Source: [Bacteroides] pectinophilus
Lineage (GTDB): Bacteria; Bacillota; Clostridia; Lachnospirales; Lachnospiraceae
Direction of reading: 5' to 3'
Length of the DNA stretch: 64,000 nucleotides
NCBI GenBank assembly: GCA_025146925.1
Contig: CP102260.1
Coordinates: 325,001-389,000, forward strand
Shown here: piece after piece, positions 43,415 to 53,139 of the stretch
How the letters are laid out: each line of letters starts with the position of its first letter
Position numbering within the stretch: position 1 is the first letter of the stretch
The notes under the pieces: model-generated
Databases searched by the model: none
Told to the model about the DNA's origin: nothing
The model's input: the letters and a program-made list of their open reading frames with translations, nothing else
Translations under genes and position numbers: made by a program

Positions 43415-45436
43415 ATGTACCTTTTAAAAGAAGACTTCATGGAGTTCCCTATTGGAGATTTTCCATACGATAGGAATCATTCGGCAATGGGAGAATATCA
43501 TTATATTAATTACCCGGGCTACAGGGGCAGGTGGCATGATCCGGTATGCAACCATACGTATAATGGACAGGGAGCATCGTGGACAATCACTGAGTATGAC
43601 GGCAGACATTACATGGAGCAGCAGAGAATACGCAATGATAAGCCACACAGAACATTTCCGATGCTTACAAGTGGCGACAGATTCTGGAAGGACTACGAGC
43701 TTGAGGTGAAGCTCAGAATGTTCACAACTAAGTGGGGGAATGCAGGAATAGGCTTCTGCTGTCAGAATTCCGCCAATCTGCTTGTGCTTGTATTTGAAGA
43801 GGGCGAATTAAGACTTGAGTACAGACATAAGGAACAGGTAGAGATTATTGAGCGTGCTGCATTTGCATACAACTGCGATGACTATTATGTGATGAAAGCA
43901 TCCATAAGCGGCGACCATGTGATATGCAGTGTCAACGGCAAGGCATATTTTGACGTACATACGGAATATGCATTACAGGGTGGCAAAGCGGCAATCACGG
44001 CAACGATACCGACGCAGTTTGAATATGTCAATGTTACTGTGACTGATGAGACGGCAGCACAGATTGACGCCGCAAGGAAAGCATACAGCGACTTGTGTGC
44101 GGAAGAACAGCAGAAGTACCCTAAGATGAAGCTGCTGAAGAAGATAGACTTAAGGAATTTTGGAACCGGCAGGCAGGTACGTTTTGGACATCTTCTCGGT
44201 AACGGTGAATATCAGATAGTTCTTGCCCAGTGCCAGAAGAGAGTTAACAGGGATGCGTACGGCACGATAAGCTGCCTCACGGCAATTGATCTTGACGGCA
44301 ATGTCCTGTGGCGTTATGGTGAGCCGACTTCCAACACGGAGATAGGAACAATATCTGCAGATATGCCTATGCAGATTTACGATATAGACGGAGACGGATA
44401 TGACGAGGTCATAACAGCCAAGAACTTTGAGATCTTTATACTTGACGGAAGAAACGGAAAGGTAAAGAAACATGCCAAAGCACCATATTCAACGGCAGAA
44501 GAAGACGGCACGATAATAGGTGTTCCTGATAAGATATATGCATTTGACAGAATTAATCCTGACGGAATAAGAATATGCAATTTCAGGGGACTTGATAAAC
44601 CGCGGGATATCCTTATAAAGGACCGTTACTGCAGAGTGTATGCGCTTAATGATGACCTTGAGGTTATGTGGCATTATCAGAGCGATAAGAATACGGGACA
44701 TTTTCCATTTGCAATAGATATTAACGGAGACGGACATGACGAGCTGCTTGTAGGTTATAATATGCTTGACTGCAATGGTAACAGGATATGGACGATGCCT
44801 GTAAAGGAAGACCATATCGACGAGATTGTTCCGGGAATGTTCGTGTCAGGACCTCACAAAGGGAAAAAGTATTTTGCGTGTGTTGCCGGCAAGGAAGGCT
44901 TCCTGATAAGCGACTGGGAAGGCAATCTCCTCAAAAAAGACGGAATAGGACATGCCCAGAGAGTCAGCACTGGTAACTACTGCCCTGACAAACCGGGGTA
45001 CGAGATGGTTGTTGTTAACTTCTGGGGACATCAGGGAATAATATATTTTTATGACAGCGAGGGTAATCCGGTATGGGAGATGGAGAACGAGCTTAACGGC
45101 AACCTGCTTACACCGGTCAACTGGATTGGCAATGGCCGGGACTTCATTCTCCTTAATGCAGATGTAGAAAAGGGCGGTCTTATAGACGGCAACGGAGTAC
45201 AGGTGGTTAAGTTCCCTGATGACGGACATCCGACGCTGTGTGCAGAGGCAATCAATATGTACGGTGATGCAAGGGATGAGATTGTTACATGGGATTACAA
45301 TTCAATGTACATCTACACGCAGGATGATTCACCTGAGTTGAATGTATACGAACCGGTCAAATATCCGGATTATAATGCTTCTAACTATAGGGGCGAATAT
45401 TCTTATCCTAAGGGATTCATGAAGGAACTTGGATAA
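43415..45436 (+). CDS. Rhamnogalacturonan lyase-like protein, no signal peptide
   Basis: 673 residues. N-terminal concanavalin-like domain (about 1-215) of the kind with a GNAGIGFCCQN core, then a beta-propeller-like region with repeated Asp-rich calcium loops: YDIDGDGYDEVITAKN, FAIDINGDGHDELLVGYN, and others, as in PL11/YesW-type rhamnogalacturonan lyases. No signal peptide, so it acts inside the cell on imported oligomers. I use the ATG at 43415 (AGGAGGAGG seven bases upstream); the frame extends 15 codons back. Pectin use fits a gut Lachnospiraceae. Exact family is uncertain. Confidence 0.7.
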   Translation: MYLLKEDFMEFPIGDFPYDRNHSAMGEYHYINYPGYRGRWHDPVCNHTYNGQGASWTITEYDGRHYMEQQRIRNDKPHRTFPMLTSGDRFWKDYELEVKLRMFTTKWGNAGIGFCCQNSANLLVLVFEEGELRLEYRHKEQVEIIERAAFAYNCDDYYVMKASISGDHVICSVNGKAYFDVHTEYALQGGKAAITATIPTQFEYVNVTVTDETAAQIDAARKAYSDLCAEEQQKYPKMKLLKKIDLRNFGTGRQVRFGHLLGNGEYQIVLAQCQKRVNRDAYGTISCLTAIDLDGNVLWRYGEPTSNTEIGTISADMPMQIYDIDGDGYDEVITAKNFEIFILDGRNGKVKKHAKAPYSTAEEDGTIIGVPDKIYAFDRINPDGIRICNFRGLDKPRDILIKDRYCRVYALNDDLEVMWHYQSDKNTGHFPFAIDINGDGHDELLVGYNMLDCNGNRIWTMPVKEDHIDEIVPGMFVSGPHKGKKYFACVAGKEGFLISDWEGNLLKKDGIGHAQRVSTGNYCPDKPGYEMVVVNFWGHQGIIYFYDSEGNPVWEMENELNGNLLTPVNWIGNGRDFILLNADVEKGGLIDGNGVQVVKFPDDGHPTLCAEAINMYGDARDEIVTWDYNSMYIYTQDDSPELNVYEPVKYPDYNASNYRGEYSYPKGFMKELG

Positions 45437-45455
45437 GGAAGACCTGACAGTTAAG

Positions 45456-45499
45456 GCTGCACTGGAGCAGATGAGAGTCTGTTCCAATGCAGCTTTTTT
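45456..45499 (+). terminator. Intrinsic terminator after the lyase-like gene
   Basis: GCTGCACTGGAGCAGA (from 45456) pairs with TCTGTTCCAATGCAGC (ending 45493) with two mismatches, followed by TTTTTT (45494-45499). Confidence 0.85.
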
Positions 45500-45529
45500 G
45501 CATGAGAAATTTATCTTAGATACATTGAA

Positions 45530-45566
45530 TTAATTGGTTGACAAGTCAACTAATTAAGGCTATTAT
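45530..45566 (+). promoter_or_regulatory. Promoter and MarR operator
   Basis: A 28-base near-perfect palindrome, TTAATTGGTTGACA meeting AGTCAACTAATTAA (45530-45557), covers the -35 TTGACA (45538-45543). After 17 bases comes the -10 TATTAT (45561-45566). MarR dimers bind such dyads, so autorepression is expected. Confidence 0.85.
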
Positions 45567-45651
45567 ATTCATGTTCTAATGATATATAGGCCATGACATG
45601 GCAGACATTGCAGCGAATAAGCAATAAATTTCACAGAGGTAATTCAGACAC

Positions 45652-46119
45652 ATGAATCAATACCGACAGAATGAAAAGGATGTCCCAAACTGCTTCAGCA
45701 TAGGCAAGCTTGTGTCTGTGCTTCACAGGAGAGCGCAGGCATTTTATACAAGATATCTTAAGGAGTATGATATTTCACTTGCTGAATATCCGGTGCTTTT
45801 TATGCTGAGTACGCATGACGGCGTTACGCAGGATGAGATTGCGTGGGATCAGGGGATGGACAAGGCAGCGGTGGCGCGAGTCATAAAGTCACTGGAAGCC
45901 AAAGGAATGGTGACGAGGCGCAAGGATTCTTCTGACAGAAGATGCAATTATGTATTCCTTACAGAAAAGGGGCGCAGTACGCACGAACCGATATCGAAAG
46001 CCAAGGCATATTGGAATTCGGTAATAACAGAAGGTATGACAAAAGAAGAAAGTGACAGCCTTGCAAGGCTTCTTAAGGCAGCACTTGATAATGTATATGG
46101 GCATGAAGACGGAGAGTAG
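45652..46119 (+). CDS. MarR-family repressor
   Basis: 155 residues, winged helix in the middle: QDEIAWDQGMDKAAVARVIKSLEAKGMVTRRKDSSDRRCNYVFLTEKG is the MarR pattern with the wing at DSSDRR. N- and C-terminal helices dimerize. It has its own operator and promoter at 45530-45566 and is followed 43 bases later by a MATE transporter gene, so it probably represses both and releases DNA when a toxic compound binds. Confidence 0.93.
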   Translation: MNQYRQNEKDVPNCFSIGKLVSVLHRRAQAFYTRYLKEYDISLAEYPVLFMLSTHDGVTQDEIAWDQGMDKAAVARVIKSLEAKGMVTRRKDSSDRRCNYVFLTEKGRSTHEPISKAKAYWNSVITEGMTKEESDSLARLLKAALDNVYGHEDGE

Positions 46120-46160
46120 TGTGAAAAATCAGCTCTTTGTGCCTGCGGAATGGAGGATTG
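46120..46160 (+). repeat. Short form of the hairpin element
   Basis: TGTGAAAAATCAG (46120-46132) then CTCTTTGTGCCTGCGGAATGGAG (46133-46155). The first 13 bases equal 61504-61516 and the last 21 or so equal 61610-61627 with flanks, so this is the long element at 61504 with the middle deleted, or its ancestor. It supplies the ribosome site of the MATE gene. Confidence 0.65.
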
Positions 46161-46162
46161 CT

Positions 46163-47527
46163 ATGAATAATGAAATATCAACTAAGAACCCGCTTGGAGA
46201 AAATCCGGTTAATTCACTTTTGTATCAGTTTGCGGTTCCGAGTATAATTGCAATGCTTGTGAGTTCGCTTTATAACATAGTAGACCAGTTTTTTATTGGA
46301 AGAAGTGTGGGCGCACTCGGCAATGCGGCAACGAATATATCATTTCCGCTTTCAATATCATGTGTGGCGATTGCACTTTTGTTTGGTATAGGAGGTGCGT
46401 CTGCATTTAACATTGCAATGGGAATGGGTGAGAAAGAAAATGCGGTCAATTATCTTGCTAATTCGGCAGCCATGCTGTTCCTTGGCGGTGTGGCACTTAC
46501 GGCTGTTACTCTGATATTTCTTGAGCCGCTGCTTAAGTTCTTTGGCTCGCCGGATAATGTTCTGGAATATGCCAAGGTGTACACAAGGATAGTTGCATTG
46601 GGATTTCCATTTCTTATATTCACATCAGGCGGAGGTCATCTTATAAGGGCTGACGGCAGACCGAAGATAAGCATGGTATGTAATCTCGCCGGAGCGCTTA
46701 TTAATACGGTGCTTGATGCGCTGTTTGTATTTGTCCTGAATATGGGAATGGCAGGGGCTGCGTATGCCACGATTATCGGACAGATAGTGTCAGGACTGAT
46801 GGCGGCGTGGTATCTTGCACATTGCAGGACGATTAAGATTAAGAAAGAAAATCTGCGTGTGCGCTGGAAATATATTTCAAGAGTGATGTCACTTGGAACT
46901 GCGCCGTGTGCTAATCAGCTTGCGATGATGGTTGTGCAGATTGTAATGAACAAATCACTCAAATACTACGGTTCGCTTTCAGTATACGGCGAATCCATAC
47001 CAATCGCATGTGCGGGGATTATAACCAAGGTAAATCAGGTATTTATGTCATTTATAATAGGTATATCGCAGGGACTCCAGCCTATCACAAGCTTTAATTA
47101 CGGAGCAGGCAGATATGGCAGGGTGAGGTCAGCATACCGTTCAGCAGTTGCATGCGGAGCGGTTCTTGCAGTGATAGCATTTATTCTGTTCCAGACGATA
47201 CCGCATCAGATAATATCACTGTTCGGAACGGGTTCGGAAGAGTATTACAGATTTGCAGAGAATTATTTCCATATATTCCTGTTCTTTACATTTATCAACT
47301 TCATGCAGCCTATAAGCTCTAATTTCTTTACATCAATAGGCAAACCGGTAAAAGGAACATTCCTGTCGCTTACAAGGCAGATAATATTCCTTCTTCCGCT
47401 GCTTATTATAATTCCGCTGTTCATGGGAATAGACGGAATTATGTATTCGGGACCTGTTGCCGACGGGCTTGCAGGAGTTATCTCAATAGTAATGGTGTGT
47501 CTGGAATTCAGGAAGATGCCGGCCTGA
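46163..47527 (+). CDS. MATE-family multidrug/Na+ or H+ antiporter
   Basis: 454 residues, 12 membrane helices in two bundles (GENPVNSLLYQFAVPSIIAML and VGALGNAATNISFPLSI in the first, TFINFMQPISSNFFTSIGKP in the second). It exports drugs or toxic compounds with a cation gradient. Start at the ATG at 46163 (GGAGGATTGCT upstream); an in-frame GTG at 46121 with GGAGAGTAGT is a possible earlier start, giving MKNQLFVPAEW. Second gene of the MarR operon. Confidence 0.93.
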   Translation: MNNEISTKNPLGENPVNSLLYQFAVPSIIAMLVSSLYNIVDQFFIGRSVGALGNAATNISFPLSISCVAIALLFGIGGASAFNIAMGMGEKENAVNYLANSAAMLFLGGVALTAVTLIFLEPLLKFFGSPDNVLEYAKVYTRIVALGFPFLIFTSGGGHLIRADGRPKISMVCNLAGALINTVLDALFVFVLNMGMAGAAYATIIGQIVSGLMAAWYLAHCRTIKIKKENLRVRWKYISRVMSLGTAPCANQLAMMVVQIVMNKSLKYYGSLSVYGESIPIACAGIITKVNQVFMSFIIGISQGLQPITSFNYGAGRYGRVRSAYRSAVACGAVLAVIAFILFQTIPHQIISLFGTGSEEYYRFAENYFHIFLFFTFINFMQPISSNFFTSIGKPVKGTFLSLTRQIIFLLPLLIIIPLFMGIDGIMYSGPVADGLAGVISIVMVCLEFRKMPA

Positions 47528-47576
47528 TGAATTGTTTAAAGCAAATAATTTATAGATGTAGTTTGGAGAATGAATA

Positions 47577-49046
47577 ATGCTTACATATGTATTTGATGAA
47601 TCTGGAGTACCACTTTATGAGCAGGCATACAGATGTATTAAAAATGATATTATCAGCGGAAATCTGCGCTCCGGAGAGAAGCTCCCGTCCAAGAGAACAT
47701 TTGCGGATAATAACGGCATTAGCACCATCACGATTCAGAATGCTTATGACCAGCTTATAAGCGAAGGGTATGTATACACAATCCCAAAGAAGGGCTATTA
47801 CGTTGCGGATATCGGTGCGCTGGCAAGAGGAATGGCAGCCGGTACAGGTGAACTGATAAATAATACATCACGAAGCACGTCCCGGAATACATTTCAGAAT
47901 TCGGAAGCTAAAACACCGGATATCAGGATGCCAAAGCGTGATACCGGTTACCGCATAGATCTGTCGAGTAACAGAATGGGGGCTGACAGCTTTCCGTTTA
48001 CTGTGTGGGCAAAGCTTTCAAGAGAGACGATATCGGCAAGGAGCAGGGAGCTTATGAAGGTGCCGCCAACATGCGGAATACATGAGCTTCGTGCTGCTAT
48101 TGCGGCACATCTGCGGTCATTCCGCGGAATGGTTGTAGACCCGGATCAGATTATCGTAGGTGCCGGAACGGAGTATCTGTACGGACTTCTTGTGCAGCTT
48201 CTCGGAGCCGATAAGGGGTATTGTATAGAGAATCCCGGATACAAGAAGCTTGCAAAGATATATAAGCAGTACAATATCGAATGCAGATATGCGAGCATGG
48301 ATGATAAGGGAATTACGGTTGAGGAGCTTACCAAGACAGGCGCTGACATAGCACATATATGTCCTAATCATCATTTCCCTACGGGGATTACAATGCCTGC
48401 CAGCAGGAGATATGAGATACTTGCCTGGGCTAATGATAAAAACGGACGTTATATAATAGAAGATGATTATGACAGCGAATTCAGGACGAATGGAAGACCT
48501 CTGCCAACGCTGTTCAGCATTGATGCCTGTGAAAAGGTAATCTACATGAATACATTTTCCAAGTCACTTACTCCGACAATCCGAATCAGTTATATGATAC
48601 TTCCGCCTCATCTTGCCAATCGTTTCTACAGTGAGCTGTCTTTCTACGCCTGTACGGTCTCAACCTTTGAGCAGTATACACTTGCGGCATTTATAAGCAG
48701 AGGATATTTTGAAAAGCATATTAACAGAATGAGGCTTTATTACAGCAGACAGCGCAAACGACTGCTTGACAGCCTCCAGAATAGCCGCCTTAGCAGGATA
48801 TGCAGTGTGAATGAAAATGAATCCGGGCTGCATTTCCTTATAAGACTTAACACAGCCATGCCGGAGCAGGAGATTGCACGCCGGCTGAAGAAGGCAGGCA
48901 TACACCTCCAGTCCCTGTCGGAATACTTTCTGGTGCCGGATAAGAGTAAGGAGTACTATTACATTATAAGCTACTCGGATGTTGATGTGGACGACGTGCA
49001 GGAGGCATTTGATGAGATATACAGGTGTGTGGAGGAAGCGGATTAG
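47577..49046 (+). CDS. MocR/PdxR-type regulator: GntR helix fused to aminotransferase
   Basis: 489 residues. GntR winged helix at 1-75 (LYEQAYRCIKNDIISGNLRSGEKLPSKRTFADNNGISTITIQNAYDQL), a basic linker, and a fold-type-I aminotransferase domain (about 110-489) with YIIEDDYDSEFR (Asp for the pyridine N) and NTFSKSLTPTIR (Lys for pyridoxal phosphate). Proteins like PdxR or GabR sense pyridoxal phosphate or GABA. No pdxST or gab genes adjoin; the amine genes at 57-63 kb are a possible distant target. A ribosome site GGAGAATGAATA precedes ATG. Confidence 0.9.
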   Translation: MLTYVFDESGVPLYEQAYRCIKNDIISGNLRSGEKLPSKRTFADNNGISTITIQNAYDQLISEGYVYTIPKKGYYVADIGALARGMAAGTGELINNTSRSTSRNTFQNSEAKTPDIRMPKRDTGYRIDLSSNRMGADSFPFTVWAKLSRETISARSRELMKVPPTCGIHELRAAIAAHLRSFRGMVVDPDQIIVGAGTEYLYGLLVQLLGADKGYCIENPGYKKLAKIYKQYNIECRYASMDDKGITVEELTKTGADIAHICPNHHFPTGITMPASRRYEILAWANDKNGRYIIEDDYDSEFRTNGRPLPTLFSIDACEKVIYMNTFSKSLTPTIRISYMILPPHLANRFYSELSFYACTVSTFEQYTLAAFISRGYFEKHINRMRLYYSRQRKRLLDSLQNSRLSRICSVNENESGLHFLIRLNTAMPEQEIARRLKKAGIHLQSLSEYFLVPDKSKEYYYIISYSDVDVDDVQEAFDEIYRCVEEAD

Positions 49047-49081
49047 CTGCAATAGGAGATTAGAAGGAGCTTAGACTGAAA

Positions 49082-49132
49082 AACAGCCTGCGTTTTGGGG
49101 GAACGTGATGTCCGCCCGGACAGCAGGCTGTT
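49082..49132 (-). terminator. Terminator between MocR gene and chemoreceptor
   Basis: AACAGCCTGC (49082-49091) pairs perfectly with GCAGGCTGTT (49123-49132). On the minus strand the stem is followed by TTTTTCA, so it fits the minus-strand chemoreceptor; it may also stop the plus-strand gene. Confidence 0.7.
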
Positions 49133-49175
49133 ATTGTGTTTGTCATTATTCTTAGTAAAAATATCAGAAGCCTGA

Positions 49176-51293
49176 TTACTGCACTCCGGCATTCTCCTGT
49201 GTGGCAAGCTTCTTCTCAACATATGAACGGATGTACTCATTATCATCAGGCATCTGGCATCCGATAATATATACACCATCATTGTTGGAACAACGGATTA
49301 TGCGGCCGTCAAGCTCAGCATGGTCAGGCATGTCGAAGTTATGAATTGTAACTGCAATATCCTTACCTTTGCAACCGGCGAAGAATGCATCCTTGGCGAG
49401 AAGGGCAAAGCCGTTGGCACTGAGATTATCAAGCCTTCCGGTGAAGGTCTCGCCTGTGTCCTTAATCTTGATTGTGCAGATGTTGGAAATATCAATTCTC
49501 GGATACTTACGACGGTTAATAATATGTGGAGCAGAACTGATATGTATCGTATATGTTCCGCCGGTACGGTCTGAAACAATCTCAGCTGCATCCCAGCAAT
49601 AGAGGACATTGCCTACGGTAACCTGCGCTGAACATTCAGCCTTAGCGTTAAGTGTAAGCTGCTCATCAAGAGTTATCTTAAGTGTGTCATCATCACGGCT
49701 TACAAGACTTCCGTGATATTCAGATGAAGCATCTGAGCCGGAACTCTTTGTATTAACGAGAATCTTCATTCCCGGCTGTACATCGCCGATTCCCATAAAG
49801 CCGCCTATTCCGAGCTCACACATAAGACCCTGGATAACATTCTCAATATTATTAATGTTACCGGCACTCTCGTCATACTTACTTACCATACGCTTGCTGA
49901 TATCATCAGAATCGTTAATGCAGTTAGTCATTGTATCGACAATCTCAGATACATGCTGCATATTCTCAACAAGCTGGCCGTTGGAGGCCTCCACACCCTT
50001 GATCGCCGTATCAATAACCTGGATATGTTCACCAAGCTTTGAGGAGTCAGCAGTAATCTTGCGGACATTGTCGCCTGTCTGGGTGACTTTCTCAAGTGTA
50101 ATCTGGATAAGTTTAAGCGTCTCTTCAATGGATCCGGTCATCTTGGCGGATATCTCATCAAGCCTTGTAAGGGCTTCCTGAATCTGGCCGGACGAATCCT
50201 TAGTCTCTGTACTGAGTGTTCGTATCTGCTCAGCTACAACGGCGAATCCACGGCCTGCTTCACCGGCACGTGCAGCCTCAATTGATGCATTAAGGGCAAG
50301 AAGATTAGTCTGGCTTGAGATGCTGTCGATAGTTCCCGTCTCCTGCTTAACCTTTTCAAATTCAGATGTAAATTCAGTAAGTACAGTCTCCACTTCGCTG
50401 GAAAGCCTGGACATTGTATTGGCAGTGCTGACAAGGCTCTCAAGGTCTGACGAACTTGTCCCGGCATGTTCGATAGATTCATTGGTAAGCGATACCATCT
50501 CATTAATCATGGTTACAACATTCTCAACCTGGGAATTAATATCAGTTGTCATATCCATTGAAGATGACGTACGGTCCTGCAGCTTTGAATTATTATCGGT
50601 AAGCTCGTTCATTCCGAGGAGAACGATATCAGAGCCGTGCTTATTCTCAGTCGCAAGCTCACGTACTACAGTGATTCCGTCCATGATTGTGTTACTTGCA
50701 GTCTTAACCTTCTCAACTGTTGTGATAACTCGGTTAAGATCTGCCTTGATGCTGTCTGTGAGGGCACCGTCTGATTCATTAAGGTGCTTTATTGACATTA
50801 CATAACAGATGTAGCAGAGCACAATACATGATACCTGTAACTGATAATTCTTCATATCCGTGGCAGAATTGAATCCAAGTATAAGCCCCCTGTATATGGC
50901 ACCTCCAATTATGCATAATGTATTGGCAATCCCGCAATGTATCATGAACTTACGGTCTTTATATAATACAAGAAGACTCGTAACAGGGAGAATATATGTA
51001 AATGCAATCGGTGACTCAGTAGTACACAGAACAAATGTATAAAATATTCCGTATCCGATTACTATATCACGTCTGTAAATGTCGGTTGCCTTGCCTTTTA
51101 CCTTAAGAAGGACTTCTCCCGCAAAAAAAGGAATCCAGCATAGAAGAACAAATATCAGGTAATAATTGGCGGGATACAGTCCGCCGGCTGCATCGGAACC
51201 GTAATTGGCTGTGAGCAGAAGTGCAAATACAAGCCATATCCTCCGGGCTTTTATATTGGCTTTTGCTTTGAAAACATTCTCATCGTAGTTCAT
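49176..51293 (-). CDS. Methyl-accepting chemotaxis protein fused to PilZ domains
   Basis: 705 residues. Six or so membrane helices (20-165), no large outer sensor, then the signalling coil with the tip motif [34 protein letters not shown] (about 330). Unusually the coil is followed by a YcgR-like PilZN domain (about 500-590) and a PilZ domain: RRKYPR (about 592-597) and NLSANGFAL (about 621) are the c-di-GMP-binding motifs. The start is the ATG at 51293 (GGAGTGATTCAT). It may couple cyclic-di-GMP to chemotaxis. An esterase gene lies upstream. Confidence 0.9.
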   Translation of the reverse strand: MNYDENVFKAKANIKARRIWLVFALLLTANYGSDAAGGLYPANYYLIFVLLCWIPFFAGEVLLKVKGKATDIYRRDIVIGYGIFYTFVLCTTESPIAFTYILPVTSLLVLYKDRKFMIHCGIANTLCIIGGAIYRGLILGFNSATDMKNYQLQVSCIVLCYICYVMSIKHLNESDGALTDSIKADLNRVITTVEKVKTASNTIMDGITVVRELATENKHGSDIVLLGMNELTDNNSKLQDRTSSSMDMTTDINSQVENVVTMINEMVSLTNESIEHAGTSSSDLESLVSTANTMSRLSSEVETVLTEFTSEFEKVKQETGTIDSISSQTNLLALNASIEAARAGEAGRGFAVVAEQIRTLSTETKDSSGQIQEALTRLDEISAKMTGSIEETLKLIQITLEKVTQTGDNVRKITADSSKLGEHIQVIDTAIKGVEASNGQLVENMQHVSEIVDTMTNCINDSDDISKRMVSKYDESAGNINNIENVIQGLMCELGIGGFMGIGDVQPGMKILVNTKSSGSDASSEYHGSLVSRDDDTLKITLDEQLTLNAKAECSAQVTVGNVLYCWDAAEIVSDRTGGTYTIHISSAPHIINRRKYPRIDISNICTIKIKDTGETFTGRLDNLSANGFALLAKDAFFAGCKGKDIAVTIHNFDMPDHAELDGRIIRCSNNDGVYIIGCQMPDDNEYIRSYVEKKLATQENAGVQ

Positions 51294-51335
51294 ATGAATC
51301 ACTCCTCTTGTCTTAGTAATGACTGAAAAATTCGG

Positions 51336-52202
51336 TCATTGAATGTATAACTTCAAAACTCTCATCCATAAAAGGTTCAAATACGCTGAATGCATGAGTA
51401 AGCTTTTGTTTTTTGGATAATTATCAAGTTTGTGTCTGATGCCGCCTTTTGTAAGGGCTTTTTCATAATCAAGAGTGTACTTCTGGAGATAGTCATTATG
51501 ACTTGTAACCATATAGCACGGTGGCAGAGTCTTAATGATGTCATTATTCCCAGGGTTAACATAAGGTGCAAATCTGTTCTTCTTATAACCGCGGCCATAC
51601 AGATAGTTAGGAAGAAACAGACCAATCTTATCAAATCTGTCAGTATAGAACATGCCGCTTATAAATCCGATTGCATTGAACTTAATTCCGGAAGGACGTA
51701 CATGTGCGGCTCTTGCAATGTCACGTGAACCGTTGACGGCTGTTGCATATGTAAGAAGACAGGCACCGCCGCTGTCTGCGGAAGCATATATATGCTTACT
51801 GTCTCCGTTATCGGATTCGATTCTTGCGCTGATATAGTCAAATGCACGTTCAACGTCATCAAGCTGATTAAAAAAATTGCAGTCAGGAATAAGACGGTAT
51901 TCAATGCTGTACACAATGTATCCCAATGCGGCAATATTAGCACAGAAACATCTGTTGAATTCCTTGCTGCCAAGCAGCAGTCCGCCGCCATGAATATTAA
52001 TCATGACAGGAAGCACATCGTTATCTCTTCCGGCCGGGCGGTATATGTCAAGCCTGTGAGCACTGATGCCATCATTAATATACGGAATATCGGATTTGAC
52101 TGTAATTCCGTCAGGCAGGGTGAGATTACGGTCACGCTCGATGCATGATCTGGCAAAATCATCACGCTGTTTGTAAAATATTTTTGTTATAAACTGGCTC
52201 AT
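51336..52202 (-). CDS. Alpha/beta hydrolase, HSL-type esterase
   Basis: 288 residues. Oxyanion motif INIHGGGLLLG (about 69-80), nucleophile in SADSGGACL (about 141, GDSAGG type), Asp and His in the C-terminal part (YDKIG..., LLMHSAY). Hormone-sensitive-lipase family; acyl ester hydrolase of small substrates. No signal peptide. 42 bases upstream of the chemoreceptor in the same direction, though they need not be related. Confidence 0.85.
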   Translation of the reverse strand: MSQFITKIFYKQRDDFARSCIERDRNLTLPDGITVKSDIPYINDGISAHRLDIYRPAGRDNDVLPVMINIHGGGLLLGSKEFNRCFCANIAALGYIVYSIEYRLIPDCNFFNQLDDVERAFDYISARIESDNGDSKHIYASADSGGACLLTYATAVNGSRDIARAAHVRPSGIKFNAIGFISGMFYTDRFDKIGLFLPNYLYGRGYKKNRFAPYVNPGNNDIIKTLPPCYMVTSHNDYLQKYTLDYEKALTKGGIRHKLDNYPKNKSLLMHSAYLNLLWMRVLKLYIQ

Positions 52203-52423
52203 ATGGACCTCTTTTTATAAGTGTAAATATGAAATATGCAAAAAATAGTACCCTTGCCCTATATAGTCTAATATTAGAATATTTTGTCGACGTTTTCAAG
52301 CAATATATATTTTTTTTAACAACAAAATAAACAATTAAATAAATGTATGTAAACGGATTTTTAGGTAATAATACCATAGTAAATAAAATAAACACATGCA
52401 TGTATGGCAGAAAGGAATCGGAC

Positions 52424-52882
52424 ATGGTATTACAGGAAAAGGAACGTACGGTTATTCAGGATCTTCAGACACAGGAGCAGTGCTGCATTGAGAAGTACGG
52501 CAAGTATGCGCAGCAGGCAAAGGACCCGGAGCTGAAGGCACTGTTTCTGGAGCTTCAGGGCAAGGAACAGGAGCATTATGATTCACTTACACAGGTGCTT
52601 AACGGCAACGTGCCTGAGTGTGACTGCAATGATACAGCCGGAAGGGATTATCTTCCAAAGGCAGCATATACAGAAGATGATAATTCTGAGGATAAGAAAA
52701 ATGATGCATTTCTTGCAACTGACTGCATAGCAACGGAAAAGCTTGTGTCAGGCGAATATAATACGGATGTGTTTGCATTCGGACAAAGCGGCGTTCGTAA
52801 GCTTCTTGCAGACATACAGATTGAGGAGCAGAATCACGCAGAGATGCTTTACAAATATAAGACAGTCAATAAGATGTCATAA
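52424..52882 (+). CDS. CotF/ferritin-like helical protein
   Basis: 152 residues from the ATG at 52424 (AAAGGAATCGG). Two helical parts (about 1-60 and 95-150) carry EKERTVIQDLQTQEQCCIEKY and GKEQEHYDSLTQVL, then IQIEEQNHAEMLYKY: Glu and Glu-x-x-His motifs as in ferritin-like or spore-coat CotF proteins. A variable acidic linker (NDTAGRDYLPKAAYTEDDNSED) lies between. No other spore genes are in the window. A terminator follows at 52901. Confidence 0.75.
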   Translation: MVLQEKERTVIQDLQTQEQCCIEKYGKYAQQAKDPELKALFLELQGKEQEHYDSLTQVLNGNVPECDCNDTAGRDYLPKAAYTEDDNSEDKKNDAFLATDCIATEKLVSGEYNTDVFAFGQSGVRKLLADIQIEEQNHAEMLYKYKTVNKMS

Positions 52883-52900
52883 TATAGTAATCAGAGAGAA

Positions 52901-52946
52901 ATCAGGCATCAATAAACAGATTCTGCTTATTGATGCCTGATTTTTT
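52901..52946 (+). terminator. Intrinsic terminator after the CotF-like gene
   Basis: ATCAGGCATCAATAA (52901-52915) pairs perfectly with TTATTGATGCCTGAT (52927-52941), followed by TTTTTT (52941-52946). Confidence 0.9.
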
Positions 52947-53139
52947 GGACGAATTTATATTTTATATGGGGGTTACAGAAACAGAAAGCGGCAGGGGCAA
53001 TACATTGCAGAAGCAGGCGAAAAAGCAATATAAAAAGTATGCGTAATTTGTTGATATTTCTATTGATTTGTGTACACGTTTTTGATATTAATTAATAAGT
53101 ACGGTTTTGATAAAAAAATGTGTTTAGCGGGAGGCGGCA

